A stretch of DNA of 64,000 nt from AP-15 sp963832875. Lineage in GTDB: Bacteria > Pseudomonadota > Alphaproteobacteria > ATCC43930 > CGMCC-115725. The position numbers were made by a program, and so were the translations under genes. Shown in pieces: positions 15,824 through 25,045 of the stretch. The notes under the pieces are model-generated. The model had not been told where the DNA came from, did no database searches, and saw only the letters and a list, made by a program, of their open reading frames with translations. Within the stretch, counting starts at the first letter, position 1; every line of letters starts with the position of its first letter. The stretch is from the NCBI GenBank assembly GCA_963832875.1, contig CAWHWB010000007.1, positions 62,001 through 126,000 of the forward strand, written 5' to 3'.

Positions 15824-17092
15824 ATGAAATTCGGGATTTTTTACGAGCACCAGCTGCCGCAGCCCTGGGACGACGGGGCCGAGTTGCGGCTTTATCAGAA
15901 CGCGCTCGACCAGGTCGAGCTCGCCGACCGGCTCGGGATCGATTATGTCTGGGAGGTCGAGCACCATTTTCTTGAGGAATATTCGCACTCTTCGGCGCCG
16001 GAGGTGTTTCTCGGCGCCTGCTCGCAGCGCACCAAACAGATCCGGCTCGGCCACGGCATCGCGCTGATGCCGCCCAAATACAATCACCCCGCACGCGTTG
16101 CCGAGCGGATCGCGACGCTCGATCTGGTGTCGAACGGCCGCGTCGAATGGGGTACCGGCGAGTCGGCAACGGCGGTCGAGATGGGCGGCTTTGGCGTCGA
16201 TCCCGACGACAAGCGGTCAATGTGGCAGGAAGCGACCAGAGAGGCCGCCAATATGCTGGCGATGCGGCCTTATCCCGGGTTCCGGGGGAACTGGTTCGAG
16301 ATGCCGTGCCGCAATCTGGTGCCGAAGCCGGTGCAGAAGCCGCACCCGCCAATGTGGGTGGCGTGCTCGCGACGCGAGACCATCCACCTTGCCGCCAAAA
16401 ACGGGATCGGCGCGCTGGCGTTCGCGTTTCTCGAACCCGAGCAGGCGGCAAAATGGGTCGAGGAATATTACGCCATCATCAAATCCGACGAATGCGTGCC
16501 GATCGGGCATCGGGTCAATCCGAACCTCGCCATTGTCACCGGCATGTCGTGCCACCCGGACGAAGCCGAAGCGATCCGCCGCGGGCTCGACGGCTTTCGC
16601 TTTTTCGGCTATTCGCTCGGCTATTACGCGCTGTTCGGCGAACACATGCCGGGCCGGACCGATCTGTGGCAGCGCTTTCTCCAAATCAAAGACCAGCTTC
16701 CGGAAAACGCCGGGCGCGGCGGCATCGGCACCCCCGACCAGTTGCGCGAGCATCTCGCCCGCTACGAGAAGGCCGGGATCGACCAGGTCATGTTTGTCCA
16801 GCAGAGCGGCGCCAACCGCCATGAGCATATTTGCGAGTCGCTCGAAGTTTTCGCTTCCCGTGTGATGCCCGAGTTCAAGGAGCGCGAGCGGGTCCGCGCG
16901 GCAGTGAAAGAGCGCGAATTGGCGCCCTTTATCGAGGCAGCGCTGGCGCGCAAGCCGCGCCTGCCGCCGGTCACGGATGCCGAGATCCCGCGCGTCGAAG
17001 CCTTTGGCCGCAAAGCGCCTTCGCCGCTGGTCGGCGGCGACCGCGGCGGCGCGATCCCGATCCCGACCGCCGACCCGCTCGCCGTTCGCTGA
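15824..17092 (+). CDS. LLM-class flavin-dependent oxidoreductase (bacterial luciferase-like)
   Basis: A 422-residue TIM-barrel monooxygenase of the luciferase-like class, which uses reduced FMN supplied by a partner reductase. Typical segments are MKFGIFYEHQLPQPW at the start, YVWEVEHHFLEEYSHSSAPE (the HHF/H pattern), IRLGHGIALMPPKYNHPARV, and SNGRVEWGTGESAT for flavin phosphate binding. The C-terminus carries about 60 extra residues, rich in Arg/Glu then Pro/Gly, beyond the domain. The ATG at 15824 has GGGAGGG just upstream. It is probably co-transcribed with the preceding hydrolase and belongs to the aromatic/xenobiotic catabolism block. Confidence 0.9.
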   Translation: MKFGIFYEHQLPQPWDDGAELRLYQNALDQVELADRLGIDYVWEVEHHFLEEYSHSSAPEVFLGACSQRTKQIRLGHGIALMPPKYNHPARVAERIATLDLVSNGRVEWGTGESATAVEMGGFGVDPDDKRSMWQEATREAANMLAMRPYPGFRGNWFEMPCRNLVPKPVQKPHPPMWVACSRRETIHLAAKNGIGALAFAFLEPEQAAKWVEEYYAIIKSDECVPIGHRVNPNLAIVTGMSCHPDEAEAIRRGLDGFRFFGYSLGYYALFGEHMPGRTDLWQRFLQIKDQLPENAGRGGIGTPDQLREHLARYEKAGIDQVMFVQQSGANRHEHICESLEVFASRVMPEFKERERVRAAVKERELAPFIEAALARKPRLPPVTDAEIPRVEAFGRKAPSPLVGGDRGGAIPIPTADPLAVR

Positions 17093-17262
17093 CCGCGATC
17101 GAGCCGCCCCGCGGGCGTCTAAGCGCAGGGACCGAGAGCGCGAGCCGTCGTGATTCTCTTTATACGCATTGGGTGCGTGCTCGCGGGGCGCTGATCGAAT
17201 CCTTGTGGGGACCGATTTTGTTTCGGATCGGGTGAGCCCGGGTCCGCCTCGCGAGCTCCGGA

Positions 17263-17595
17263 CTATCGGGCGGGCCTATAGGTCTTGGCGACGGCGTCGG
17301 CCTTTTTCATGCCCTCGACCCCCTCGGCGCCCGTCATCAAGACGGTCGTCTTGCCGGCTTTGAGGGCGCCGCCGGCGCCTATCGCCAGCGCGATCGCCGA
17401 CATGCTTTCATTGTTCGGCACATCGGCGATGATGACGAGATCATATTCGCCAAAGCAATACCAGCCGCCGACGAGCTTGCCGCCGACCGCCTCGCAGGCC
17501 TGACGGCCCACGGCTTCGACGCGGTTCTGCGGGTTTTTGAGCTGAGCGGCCCAAGACTCCGCGGTGTAGGCTGCCTGATACATATAGAGCGGCAT
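17263..17595 (-). CDS. GYD domain-containing protein
   Basis: A 110-residue protein matching the GYD family: MPLYMYQAAYTAESWAAQLK at the start, then GGWYCFGEYDLVIIADVPNN and TVLMTGAEGVEGMKKAD. These are small ferredoxin-fold proteins of unknown role that often accompany oxidoreductases and amidohydrolases. The ATG at 17595 has AAGGGAGG eight bases upstream, so the longer in-frame start at 17706 is rejected. It is divergent from ligJ, which begins about 210 nt away. Confidence 0.88.
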   Translation of the reverse strand: MPLYMYQAAYTAESWAAQLKNPQNRVEAVGRQACEAVGGKLVGGWYCFGEYDLVIIADVPNNESMSAIALAIGAGGALKAGKTTVLMTGAEGVEGMKKADAVAKTYRPAR

Positions 17596-17805
17596 GTTCG
17601 ACCTCCCTTTGCTGGTTGCGCGGTCCGCTCCGCTTTCACAGCGGTTTGCGCCGACCGCAGCCGCTATCCTACGCCACAACCCGAACAATCGGCCAGTGGT
17701 GGCCACCGGGTTTCATCCGTTGCTAGCGCGGGTCGCGAGGAGCGGTCGCCATTTTGCTCTGCGATCGTTATCATCGCGACAGAGGAACGGACGAGGCCAC
17801 GCGCC

Positions 17806-18834
17806 ATGATTATCGACTGCCACGGCCACTACACCACCGCCCCGCGTCAGCACGAGGGCTGGCGCAACCAGCAGATCGAGGCGCACAAGGAGGGCAAGCC
17901 GGCGCCGGCGCGCCCGAGGATGACCGACGACGAGATCCGCGAGACGATCGTGGGCGGCCAACTCAAGGTGCAGCGCGAGCGCGGCACCGACCTGACGATC
18001 TTCTCGCCGCGCGCCGCCGGCATGGGCCACCACCTGGGCGACGCACGCACCAGTGAAGCCTGGGCGGCCGCCTGCAACGAGCTGATCCACCGTGTGTGCT
18101 CGCTATTTCCGAAGAACTTCATCGGTGTCGGAATGCTGCCGCAGAGTGCCCGCGTCCCGCCGCAGAACTGCGTCGCTGAGATCGACCGCTGCGTCAATGA
18201 ATACGGCTTTGTCGGCGTCAATCTGAACCCGGATCCGTCCGGCGGCCATTGGCAGGACCCGCCGCTGTCGGACCGTTACTGGTACCCGGTGTACGAGAAG
18301 ATGGTGGAGCACGACATTCCGGCGATGATCCATGTCAGCGCCGCGTGCAATCCGGCATATCACACTACCGGCTCGCACTACTTGAACGGCGACACGGTCG
18401 GCTTCAACCAGCTGATGAATTCGTCGGTGTTCAAGGATTTTCCGACCATCAAGTTCATCATTCCGCACGGCGGCGGTGCGGTGCCGTATCATTGGGGGCG
18501 CTTCCGCGGTTTGGCGCAGGACGCCAAGCTCGGGCTGCTGTCCGACCTTATGTTGAAGAACGTCTTCTTCGACACCTGCGTCTATCACCTCCCCGGCCAG
18601 CAGCTGCTGATAAAGGTGATCCCGGTCGACAACATCCTGTTTGCTTCGGAAATGATCGGTGCGGTTCGCGGCATTGATCCGGAAACCGGTTACCACTACG
18701 ACGACACCAAGCGCTACATCGACCAGCTGCCACTCTCGACGGCGGACAAGGCAAAAATTTTCGAGGGGAATGCGCGCCGCGTCTACGGCCTCTTGTCCAG
18801 GACGATCGAGAAGCAGTCCGCCAGGGCGGTCTGA
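17806..18834 (+). CDS. ligJ: 4-oxalomesaconate hydratase
   Basis: A 342-residue amidohydrolase-superfamily protein closely resembling LigJ, which hydrates 4-oxalomesaconate to 4-carboxy-4-hydroxy-2-oxoadipate in the protocatechuate 4,5-cleavage and gallate pathways. The start MIIDCHGHYTTAP with the metal HxH, DLTIFSPRAAGMGHH, NLNPDPSGGHW, MIHVSAACNPAYHTTGSHY, IPHGGGAVPYHWGRFRG and NILFASEMIGAVRGIDPETG are all characteristic. No other lig genes adjoin it, but a Rieske oxygenase follows at 19.9 kb and a fused LigB-LigA dioxygenase lies at 35.3 kb. Family membership is secure; a closely related decarboxylase role remains possible. Confidence 0.85.
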   Translation: MIIDCHGHYTTAPRQHEGWRNQQIEAHKEGKPAPARPRMTDDEIRETIVGGQLKVQRERGTDLTIFSPRAAGMGHHLGDARTSEAWAAACNELIHRVCSLFPKNFIGVGMLPQSARVPPQNCVAEIDRCVNEYGFVGVNLNPDPSGGHWQDPPLSDRYWYPVYEKMVEHDIPAMIHVSAACNPAYHTTGSHYLNGDTVGFNQLMNSSVFKDFPTIKFIIPHGGGAVPYHWGRFRGLAQDAKLGLLSDLMLKNVFFDTCVYHLPGQQLLIKVIPVDNILFASEMIGAVRGIDPETGYHYDDTKRYIDQLPLSTADKAKIFEGNARRVYGLLSRTIEKQSARAV

Positions 18835-18918
18835 GTGTACGTTCGCACTCGGATTTTGCAGCCCACCGGTCGGAATCAGGCTCACATAAACGACAAAGAA
18901 AGCCTCTGGGGAACCGAG

Positions 18919-19827
18919 ATGGCCGTACCTGATTTCCAATCGTTGATGCTTCCTGTGCTCATGGCGACCGCTGAGGGCGAGATACCCGCCCCAAAGCTGC
19001 GGGATCGCGTTGCAAGGAGCTTGAAACTCAGCGGAGAAGACCTGAGCGACATGCTGCCAAGCGGCCGGCAGACCACCTTTGGAAACCGAACGGCATGGGC
19101 GAATGTTTTCCTGCAAAGAGCGGGTTTGATCGAAAAGACTGGCCGCGGCGTATACCGCGCAACCCCGACGGGGCTTCAGGTTCTTGCCGAGGGACCGTCA
19201 AAAATCGACATGAAGTTCCTCGAACGCTTCCCGAGCTATGTGGAATGGCGACAGCGCAGCGTCGGCAAACCCCGTCTCGCAGGTCCTCCGATAGACGAAG
19301 TGTCCGCCACTCCCGAGGAACAGATAGGGCGTAGTTACCAGATTCTCACTGGGGCACTGGAGGCGGACCTCCTTGATCGAATGCGAGAGATGTCCCCTGC
19401 CTCGTTTGAGGGGCTCGTCATCGACCTGCTGAGCAAGCTCAAGTATGGGGGCGGCTTGCCCGAAAGAGGAAAGGCAGTCGGTGGGCCGGGCGACGCTGGC
19501 ATCGATGGAGTAATTAACGAGGACGCACTCGGGCTCGACCGCGTCTATGTTCAAGCGAAGCGATACGGGGCGGGAAATTCGGTCGGACGACCGGAGGTCC
19601 AAGCCTTTTCAGGCAGCCTCGACGGGGTGAGCGCGACAAAGGGCATTTTGATTACGACGGGTTCGATCTCCCCAGCTGCACGCGAATACGCGTTGAGGAT
19701 TGCGAAGCGGATCATCCTTATCGATGGCGTGGAGCTCGCCCGCCTCATGGTAGAGCAGGAGGTAGGGGTTCGGGTCACCGAGACTTACAGAATTGAGAAG
19801 ATCGACGAAAATTACTTCACCGAATGA
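18919..19827 (+). CDS. mrr: Mrr-type restriction endonuclease
   Basis: A 302-residue type IV restriction protein that would cut DNA carrying foreign methylation. The N-terminal half is a winged-helix Mrr_N domain (FQSLMLPVLMATAEGEIPA, then LQRAGLIEKTGRGVYRATP). The C-terminal half is an Mrr_cat nuclease domain with SFEGLVIDLLSKLKYG, GGPGDAGIDGVINEDALG and VYVQAKRYG, giving the E...D...QxK arrangement. The start at 18919 drops 28 unlikely upstream codons. It stands alone between catabolic genes, with codon and base use slightly less GC-rich than its neighbours, consistent with acquisition as a defence gene. Confidence 0.92.
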   Translation: MAVPDFQSLMLPVLMATAEGEIPAPKLRDRVARSLKLSGEDLSDMLPSGRQTTFGNRTAWANVFLQRAGLIEKTGRGVYRATPTGLQVLAEGPSKIDMKFLERFPSYVEWRQRSVGKPRLAGPPIDEVSATPEEQIGRSYQILTGALEADLLDRMREMSPASFEGLVIDLLSKLKYGGGLPERGKAVGGPGDAGIDGVINEDALGLDRVYVQAKRYGAGNSVGRPEVQAFSGSLDGVSATKGILITTGSISPAAREYALRIAKRIILIDGVELARLMVEQEVGVRVTETYRIEKIDENYFTE

Positions 19828-19900
19828 GAAGTTAGGCTTCACCATGCGCCGCCGGTCACGAGCACGCTGGGGCAAGCCCTCTGAACACACGGAGCTGATC

Positions 19901-21232
19901 ATGTCGCAGGATAGCAGCCCCGAGCCGGGCAGCCGGTGGGAGGTTCTGACCAGGACCGGCGCCGGCACGCCAATGGGCGAGCTGCTGCGCCGCTATTGGT
20001 GGCCGATCGCCGGCGCCAGCGAACTGGAGCGGCCCGGCACACTCGCGGTGCGGCTGATGGGCGAGGATCTCGTCCTCTATAAAAACCTCGGCGGCAAATA
20101 TGGCCTTCTCGATCGCCATTGCCGGCACCGCCGCGCCGACCTCAGCTACGGCTACGTTGAGAATTGCGGGTTGCGCTGCAATTATCACGGCTGGCTCTAC
20201 GATGCGGACGGCCGGTGCCTGGCGCAGCCCTATGAGGACATGGCGCATCCCGAGAGGCACCTGCGCGACGAGGTCCGCATCAAGGCCTATCCCGTCGAGG
20301 AATTGGGCGGGCTCATATGGGCTTATCTCGGCCCCGAGCCGCGACCGCTGGTGCCCGATTGGGAGTTCTTCTCGTGGAAGAACGGTTTCCGCCAGATCGT
20401 CAAGGCCGAGATCCCGTGCAACTGGTTCCAATGCCAGGAAAACTCGATCGACCCGGTACATTTCGAATGGACCCATTCGAACTGGAGCGTGCGTCTCGCC
20501 GGCGAGACCGGGCCCTATACCGCGCAGCACGTCAAGGTCGATTTCAGCGAGTTCGATTACGGCTTCCAATACAAACGCATCCGCACCGATACCACCGACC
20601 AAGACCGGCTGTGGACGATCGGGCGCGTCTGCCTGTGGCCGAACGGATTGTTCACCGGCAATCATGTCGAGTTCCGCGTGCCGGTCGATGACGAGAACAC
20701 GCTCAGCGTCATGTGGCATTTCAGCCGCGTACCCAGGGAGCGCGAGCCCTATGTCCAAAACCGCATCCCGACCTGGCAGGGACCGATCGCGGACCCGGCG
20801 ACCGGGCGCTGGATCACCAGCCACGTGATGAACCAGGATTTCGTGACCTGGGTCGGGCAGGGCCGCATCGCCGATCGGTCGCAGGAATATCTGGCACCGA
20901 GCGACCGTGGCATCGTGATGATCCGGCGCCGCTTCCTGAACGATATCGAGGGGGTCAGGGACGGGCGGGACCCAAAGGCAGTGATCCGAGACCCGGCGGT
21001 CAACCGCGCGATCGCGCTGCCGGTCGCCGAGCGCCGGGCATTCATCGAGGGTTTCACGCGCGCCGAATTGACCAGCGATCCGCTCGCCCGCCGCGGCCTG
21101 CAGGGCTACATCTTTCAGACCGGGCAACCCGCCGAGGTGCGCGCGGCGTTTCTCGCGGCGATGGGCTTCAGCGAGGCGGAAGCAACGGCCGACCCGCGGT
21201 CCTTTGACCCGCTGGCCCCGGCATCGCGCTGA
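19901..21232 (+). CDS. aromatic ring-hydroxylating dioxygenase, alpha subunit (Rieske type)
   Basis: A 443-residue Rieske non-haem iron oxygenase. The [2Fe-2S] ligands are Cys74/His76 and Cys93/His96 (RHCRHRRAD, then LRCNYHGW). The mononuclear iron site is in CNWFQCQENSIDPVHFEWTH, with its bridging Asp and two His. The catalytic domain and spacing suit a phthalate dioxygenase-like or O-demethylase-type enzyme. No ferredoxin or reductase gene adjoins, so electrons must come from elsewhere. The ATG at 19901 has a GGAG upstream. With LigJ and the LigB-LigA fusion it suggests breakdown of lignin- or plant-derived aromatic acids. Confidence 0.92.
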   Translation: MSQDSSPEPGSRWEVLTRTGAGTPMGELLRRYWWPIAGASELERPGTLAVRLMGEDLVLYKNLGGKYGLLDRHCRHRRADLSYGYVENCGLRCNYHGWLYDADGRCLAQPYEDMAHPERHLRDEVRIKAYPVEELGGLIWAYLGPEPRPLVPDWEFFSWKNGFRQIVKAEIPCNWFQCQENSIDPVHFEWTHSNWSVRLAGETGPYTAQHVKVDFSEFDYGFQYKRIRTDTTDQDRLWTIGRVCLWPNGLFTGNHVEFRVPVDDENTLSVMWHFSRVPREREPYVQNRIPTWQGPIADPATGRWITSHVMNQDFVTWVGQGRIADRSQEYLAPSDRGIVMIRRRFLNDIEGVRDGRDPKAVIRDPAVNRAIALPVAERRAFIEGFTRAELTSDPLARRGLQGYIFQTGQPAEVRAAFLAAMGFSEAEATADPRSFDPLAPASR

Positions 21233-21426
21233 CCTCGCGATCGGCTTCTCGGAGTTCGCGGCTGCGCACAACATGGCTTCGGCCCCGGCTGATGTCTTTC
21301 GCACCAAGCGACTGGCAGGTATTGCAAAATTAGATGCGTATCGGTCGGAATATATAATCAGTGCGGCGAGGGACGATGTTCTGCTCCGGGCGTTGGACGC
21401 GTAGGACCACCCCTAAGGAGCATAAC

Positions 21427-21945
21427 ATGCGTGTCCCCGCGTTCCCCCTCGTAGCCTCGTTGGTGTTGCTTGCAATGCCCGCCTTTGCCCAGAGCTCGGG
21501 CACGAGCGGAAGCCCTGCCGATCAGAACGGCGTGTCCACGCCCTCGACAGCCTGGCACAACCAATCAGGCATGAACGGCGCCAATTCCGAGCAGAGCGGT
21601 GTCCCCGCTCCCTCAACCGCCTGGCACAACCAGTCCGGCATGAACGGGGTCAATTCCGGGCAGAGCGGTGTCTCCAACCCCTCGGACGCTTGGCGCAACG
21701 CGTCGGAAGTAACCACCGACACCCAGCAGAAGCTGACGCAGTCGCTCGAGCAGAACGGCTTCAAGAATGTTATCGTGGCCGCATCGTCCTTCATCATCCA
21801 CGCTCAGGCCCCGGACGGGTCGCATATCGTGATGCTGGTGAGCCCGGATCAGATGAACGCGCTGATCACGCCGGCGATGCCGGCGACCGGCAGCTCGACC
21901 GAGCCGGGCGGCAGTTCCAGCTCGGAAAGCGGGACGAACCACTAA
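21427..21945 (+). CDS. secreted repeat protein, unknown function
   Basis: A 172-residue exported protein of no recognised family. A clean signal peptide (MRVPAFPLVASLVLLAMPAF, then AQ) is followed by three tandem repeats of about 23 residues, QxGVxxPSTAWHNQSGMNGxNS, the third degenerate. The C-terminal half (TDTQQKLTQSLEQNGFKNV, then SFIIHAQAPDGSHIVMLVSPDQM) resembles small periplasmic domains seen in alphaproteobacterial secreted proteins. It ends in a Ser/Gly-rich tail. AAGGAG precedes the ATG. A strong terminator follows at about 21995, so it is monocistronic. Confidence 0.75.
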   Translation: MRVPAFPLVASLVLLAMPAFAQSSGTSGSPADQNGVSTPSTAWHNQSGMNGANSEQSGVPAPSTAWHNQSGMNGVNSGQSGVSNPSDAWRNASEVTTDTQQKLTQSLEQNGFKNVIVAASSFIIHAQAPDGSHIVMLVSPDQMNALITPAMPATGSSTEPGGSSSSESGTNH

Positions 21946-21994
21946 CCCCCGATCCATTCCGGCGTCGTTCCTCTTCCCCGGTTGCCGGGGAGAG

Positions 21995-22017
21995 GGCGGC
22001 ACGCCGCCGCTTTTTTT
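21995..22017 (+). terminator. rho-independent terminator
   Basis: The stem GGCGG / CCGCC with loop CACG is followed by GC and seven T residues. It ends the transcript of the secreted repeat protein. Confidence 0.75.
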
Positions 22018-22073
22018 GAGCCGACCACTTTGCCGATTTCGAGCCCAGCGCGGCTAATCCGAGCGCCGAGAAT

Positions 22074-23501
22074 TCAAAGCCGCAACTCGTCGCGGCGCTG
22101 CGGCAACCGGTCCGCGAGGCGAGCAACGGAGCCTGGCGGGTCCGGCGCAACGGTAACCACCCGATTGCGCCCCGCCGCCTTGGCGACGTAGAGCGCTTCG
22201 TCAGCGCGCTTGAGCAGCCGCAGCCGGTCGTCCCCGCCCGCGGCCATAGTGGTTGCGCCGATGCTGATGGTAACCTCAAGCCGCGCAGCGCCGGATCGGA
22301 GTACAAATGGCTCGCAGGCGATTGCGAGCCGCAGGCGCTCCGCTACCGCGGCGGCTATCGCCAAGCTCGTCTCGGGCATGACCACGACAAATTCCTCGCC
22401 GCCGAGGCGAGCGACGAGGTCGACGCTGCGGACGGTATTCAACGCTCGGGCAGCCAGCTCGCGCAGCACATCGTCGCCGGCTGCATGGCCATGGCTGTCG
22501 TTGACCTGTTTGAAATGGTCAATGTCGAAAAGCAGCAGCGCCGTGCCGGATGCGTCATGGTTGACCCGCTCGATCAGCTCGTCGAGATGGGCAAATAGAT
22601 AACGGCGATTGTAGAGTCCGGTCAGCTCGTCGGTCAGCGCGAGCGCCAGGCTGCGGCGATAATTCTCGTTCAATCGATCCTGCAGCCGCTTGCGCCGGAT
22701 CTGAATTCCCGTGCGAGCGAGCAATTCGTTGCGGTCCACCGGCCGGATCAGATAGTCGTTCGCGCCCAGATCGAGCCCCTTGGCGAGGCGAGGCAGATCT
22801 CGGTCTGCGGCGATCAACAGAATCGGCAGCTGACGGAGCAGCTCGTTGCCGCGCCATTGCGAGACCAGGCGCAGCGGGTCGCCGTCCGGGACAGTCAAGC
22901 TCGCGATCACCAGCTCGGTCTCGGCATCGACGCGCGCCTGCGCGTCGGCGGCGCTGCGGGCGAGCGTCACCTGATGCGCAATCGCCAAGGTCTCCGCCAT
23001 TTTGGCCGCCGCGAACGGGTCCTCCTCAACGATCAGGATGCGCGCCGGCCCGCCCTCCTCCAGGGTGGTTGCCGGATGGCCGCCGAAACGGCCGCAGATC
23101 TCGTCGCGCAGCCGCCATTCCTCCATCATCCGTTTGAGCCGAACCAGCGAGCGCACCCGCGCGAACAGGGCGATGTCGTTGACCGGCTTAGTCAGGAAAT
23201 CATCGGCTCCGGCCTCGAGGCCGCTTAGCCGATTGGCGGCGTCGGACAGCGCCGTGACCATGACGACGGGAAGATCGGCGGTCCGCGGGTTGGCCTTCAA
23301 CCGACGGCATACCTCAAACCCGTCCATGCGCGGCATCATCACGTCGAGCAGAATGACGTCGGGCAGCTCGGCGTCGGCGATCTCTAAGGCGGTTCGCCCG
23401 CTGCGGGCGGCCAGCACCTCGAAATATTCGCTCGCCAGCTTGGCCTCGAGCAGCTTGACGTTAAGTTCGACATCATCGACGACCAGCACGCGTCCAGACA
23501 T
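22074..23501 (-). CDS. pleD: PleD-type diguanylate cyclase response regulator
   Basis: A 475-residue REC-REC-GGDEF protein, the layout of Caulobacter PleD. The first receiver has the phospho-acceptor Asp53 (ILLDVMMPRMDGF) and the Thr/Lys switch (VTAL, TKP). The second receiver lacks a usable Asp (VIASLTVPDGD), as in PleD, and serves dimerisation. The cyclase domain has the active signature GGEEF and, five residues before it, the inhibitory RxxD (RSVD) that binds c-di-GMP. It should make c-di-GMP when phosphorylated and help control cell polarity. It lies 15 nt after divK on the same strand, the classic divK-pleD operon. Confidence 0.95.
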   Translation of the reverse strand: MSGRVLVVDDVELNVKLLEAKLASEYFEVLAARSGRTALEIADAELPDVILLDVMMPRMDGFEVCRRLKANPRTADLPVVMVTALSDAANRLSGLEAGADDFLTKPVNDIALFARVRSLVRLKRMMEEWRLRDEICGRFGGHPATTLEEGGPARILIVEEDPFAAAKMAETLAIAHQVTLARSAADAQARVDAETELVIASLTVPDGDPLRLVSQWRGNELLRQLPILLIAADRDLPRLAKGLDLGANDYLIRPVDRNELLARTGIQIRRKRLQDRLNENYRRSLALALTDELTGLYNRRYLFAHLDELIERVNHDASGTALLLFDIDHFKQVNDSHGHAAGDDVLRELAARALNTVRSVDLVARLGGEEFVVVMPETSLAIAAAVAERLRLAIACEPFVLRSGAARLEVTISIGATTMAAGGDDRLRLLKRADEALYVAKAAGRNRVVTVAPDPPGSVARLADRLPQRRDELRL

Positions 23502-23516
23502 CGGCCGCCCTCACGC

Positions 23517-23948
23517 TCAGATGGGTTGCGAACCGGCACTGGAGAGATACCGCTCGACGGTTTGCAGGAAGCTCGTAACCGAGATCGGCTTGGCGATGTA
23601 GTCTTCGCAGCCGCCGTCGCGCATCTTCTCCCGATCCCCCTTCATGGCGAAGGCTGTCACCGCGATGACCGGGATCATCCGCAGGGTTTCATCTTGCTTG
23701 ATCCATCGGGTAACTTCGAGGCCTGAAACTTCCGGAAGCTGAATGTCCATCAAAATCAAATCGGGGTGGTGCCGCCGGGCAAGCGCCAACGCTTCGACGC
23801 CGTCCCTGGTCTGCAGCGTGTCATAACCATGCGCGGCAAGAAGATCGTTGAAGAGCTTCATGTTAAGATCATTGTCCTCGACAATCAAGACTTTCTGTCG
23901 CCGCCGCCAATCGCCGCCTACGTCCGGTCCAGGAAATTTGAGGGTCAT
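23517..23948 (-). CDS. divK: single-domain response regulator DivK
   Basis: A 143-residue single receiver domain matching DivK: QKVLIVEDNDLNMKLFNDLL, the acceptor Asp in LILMDIQLPEVSG, PVIAVTAFAMKGD and the Lys in DYIAKPISV. It relays phosphate in the cell-cycle network controlling CtrA and signals to PleD, PleC and DivJ. The ATG at 23948 leaves an 18-residue N-terminal extension not found in Caulobacter DivK; a later start is not available, so the extension may be real. It is the first gene of the divK-pleD operon and divergent from the ROK kinase. Confidence 0.93.
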   Translation of the reverse strand: MTLKFPGPDVGGDWRRRQKVLIVEDNDLNMKLFNDLLAAHGYDTLQTRDGVEALALARRHHPDLILMDIQLPEVSGLEVTRWIKQDETLRMIPVIAVTAFAMKGDREKMRDGGCEDYIAKPISVTSFLQTVERYLSSAGSQPI

Positions 23949-24124
23949 GCTTCGCGGGTCTCGCATAAGATGCTTCGATGGCGGCTGCGCCGCGGGCCGC
24001 ACCGGGCGAGCCCTCGGCTACCGCGTTCCGCAGCTGGTTCGCTGGCGGGCTTTTAATGGCGCGGGGTTTAAGAATTGATGAGCGACACTCTCGGACCGGC
24101 TCACCGCAGGCGAAAATTTGCGCG

Positions 24125-25045
24125 ATGACCGCCGGTTTTCGCATCGGCGTTGATCTCGGCGGCACCAAGATCCTAGGTGCGGCTCTTGATGCCACAGGGT
24201 CGGTGTGCGCCCGCAGCAGAATTGCGACCCCGGCGGGGGATTATCAGGCGACGATCGCCGCGATCGTCGGCACCGTCGCCGCCATCGAGCGGGACATCAA
24301 TTGTCAGGCGCCGGTCGGGATCGGCATCCCGGGCGCGATCTCGCCAGCCACCGGCCTCGTCAAGAACGCGAATTCGACCTGGCTGATCGGCCGCCCGCTG
24401 CAGCGGGATCTCGAAGCGGCGTTGACGCGCCCGGTGCGCCTGGCCAACGACGCCAATTGCTTTACCCTCTCCGAGGCGGTCGACGGCGCCGCCGCTGGCA
24501 GCAAAACGGTCTTCGGCGTGATTCTCGGCACCGGCGTCGGCGGTGGGATCGCCGTCGGCGGACAGATCCTTGCCGGCGCAAACGCGATCGCCGGCGAGTG
24601 GGGGCACAACCCGCTGCCCTGGCCCGCGCCGCCAGAAACGCCGGGGCCGCCCTGCTGGTGCGGCCGGTCGGGCTGCATCGAGAGGTTTCTGTCGGGTCCG
24701 GCTCTGGCCGCCGATCATCGCCGCCATACCGGGCAGAGCCTCGATCCGCCGGTGATTGCCGACGCCGCTCGGCGCGGCGACGTGGACTGCCGCACCACCC
24801 TGGCGCGCTACGCCGACCGGCTCGCCCGCGGCCTGGCTTCGGTCATCAACCTGATCGATCCGGACGCGATCGTGCTGGGCGGCGGGCTTTCCGCGATCGG
24901 TGCGCTCTACGACGAGGTGCCGCGAGCGTGGCGGCGCTACGTCTTTTCCGACCGGGTCTCAACCCGGCTTTTGGCGCCGGCCCATGGCGCCGCGAGCGGG
25001 GTGCGGGGTGCGGCCTGGCTGTGGCCGCCCGAGATCTCAGGGTGA
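24125..25045 (+). CDS. ROK-family sugar kinase (fructokinase/glucokinase-like)
   Basis: A 306-residue ROK kinase, likely phosphorylating fructose or glucose with ATP. Motifs are the N-terminal phosphate loop GVDLGGTKILGAAL, LANDANCFTLSEAVDG, GVILGTGVGGGIAV, EWGHNPLPW with the catalytic region, and a zinc-binding CWCGRSGCIERFLSGPAL. The acidic EAVDG and HNPLPW motifs resemble NagK/Mak fructokinases. The stop overlaps the GTG start of dinB (GTGA), so the two are translationally coupled, an odd functional pair. Confidence 0.9.
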   Translation: MTAGFRIGVDLGGTKILGAALDATGSVCARSRIATPAGDYQATIAAIVGTVAAIERDINCQAPVGIGIPGAISPATGLVKNANSTWLIGRPLQRDLEAALTRPVRLANDANCFTLSEAVDGAAAGSKTVFGVILGTGVGGGIAVGGQILAGANAIAGEWGHNPLPWPAPPETPGPPCWCGRSGCIERFLSGPALAADHRRHTGQSLDPPVIADAARRGDVDCRTTLARYADRLARGLASVINLIDPDAIVLGGGLSAIGALYDEVPRAWRRYVFSDRVSTRLLAPAHGAASGVRGAAWLWPPEISG

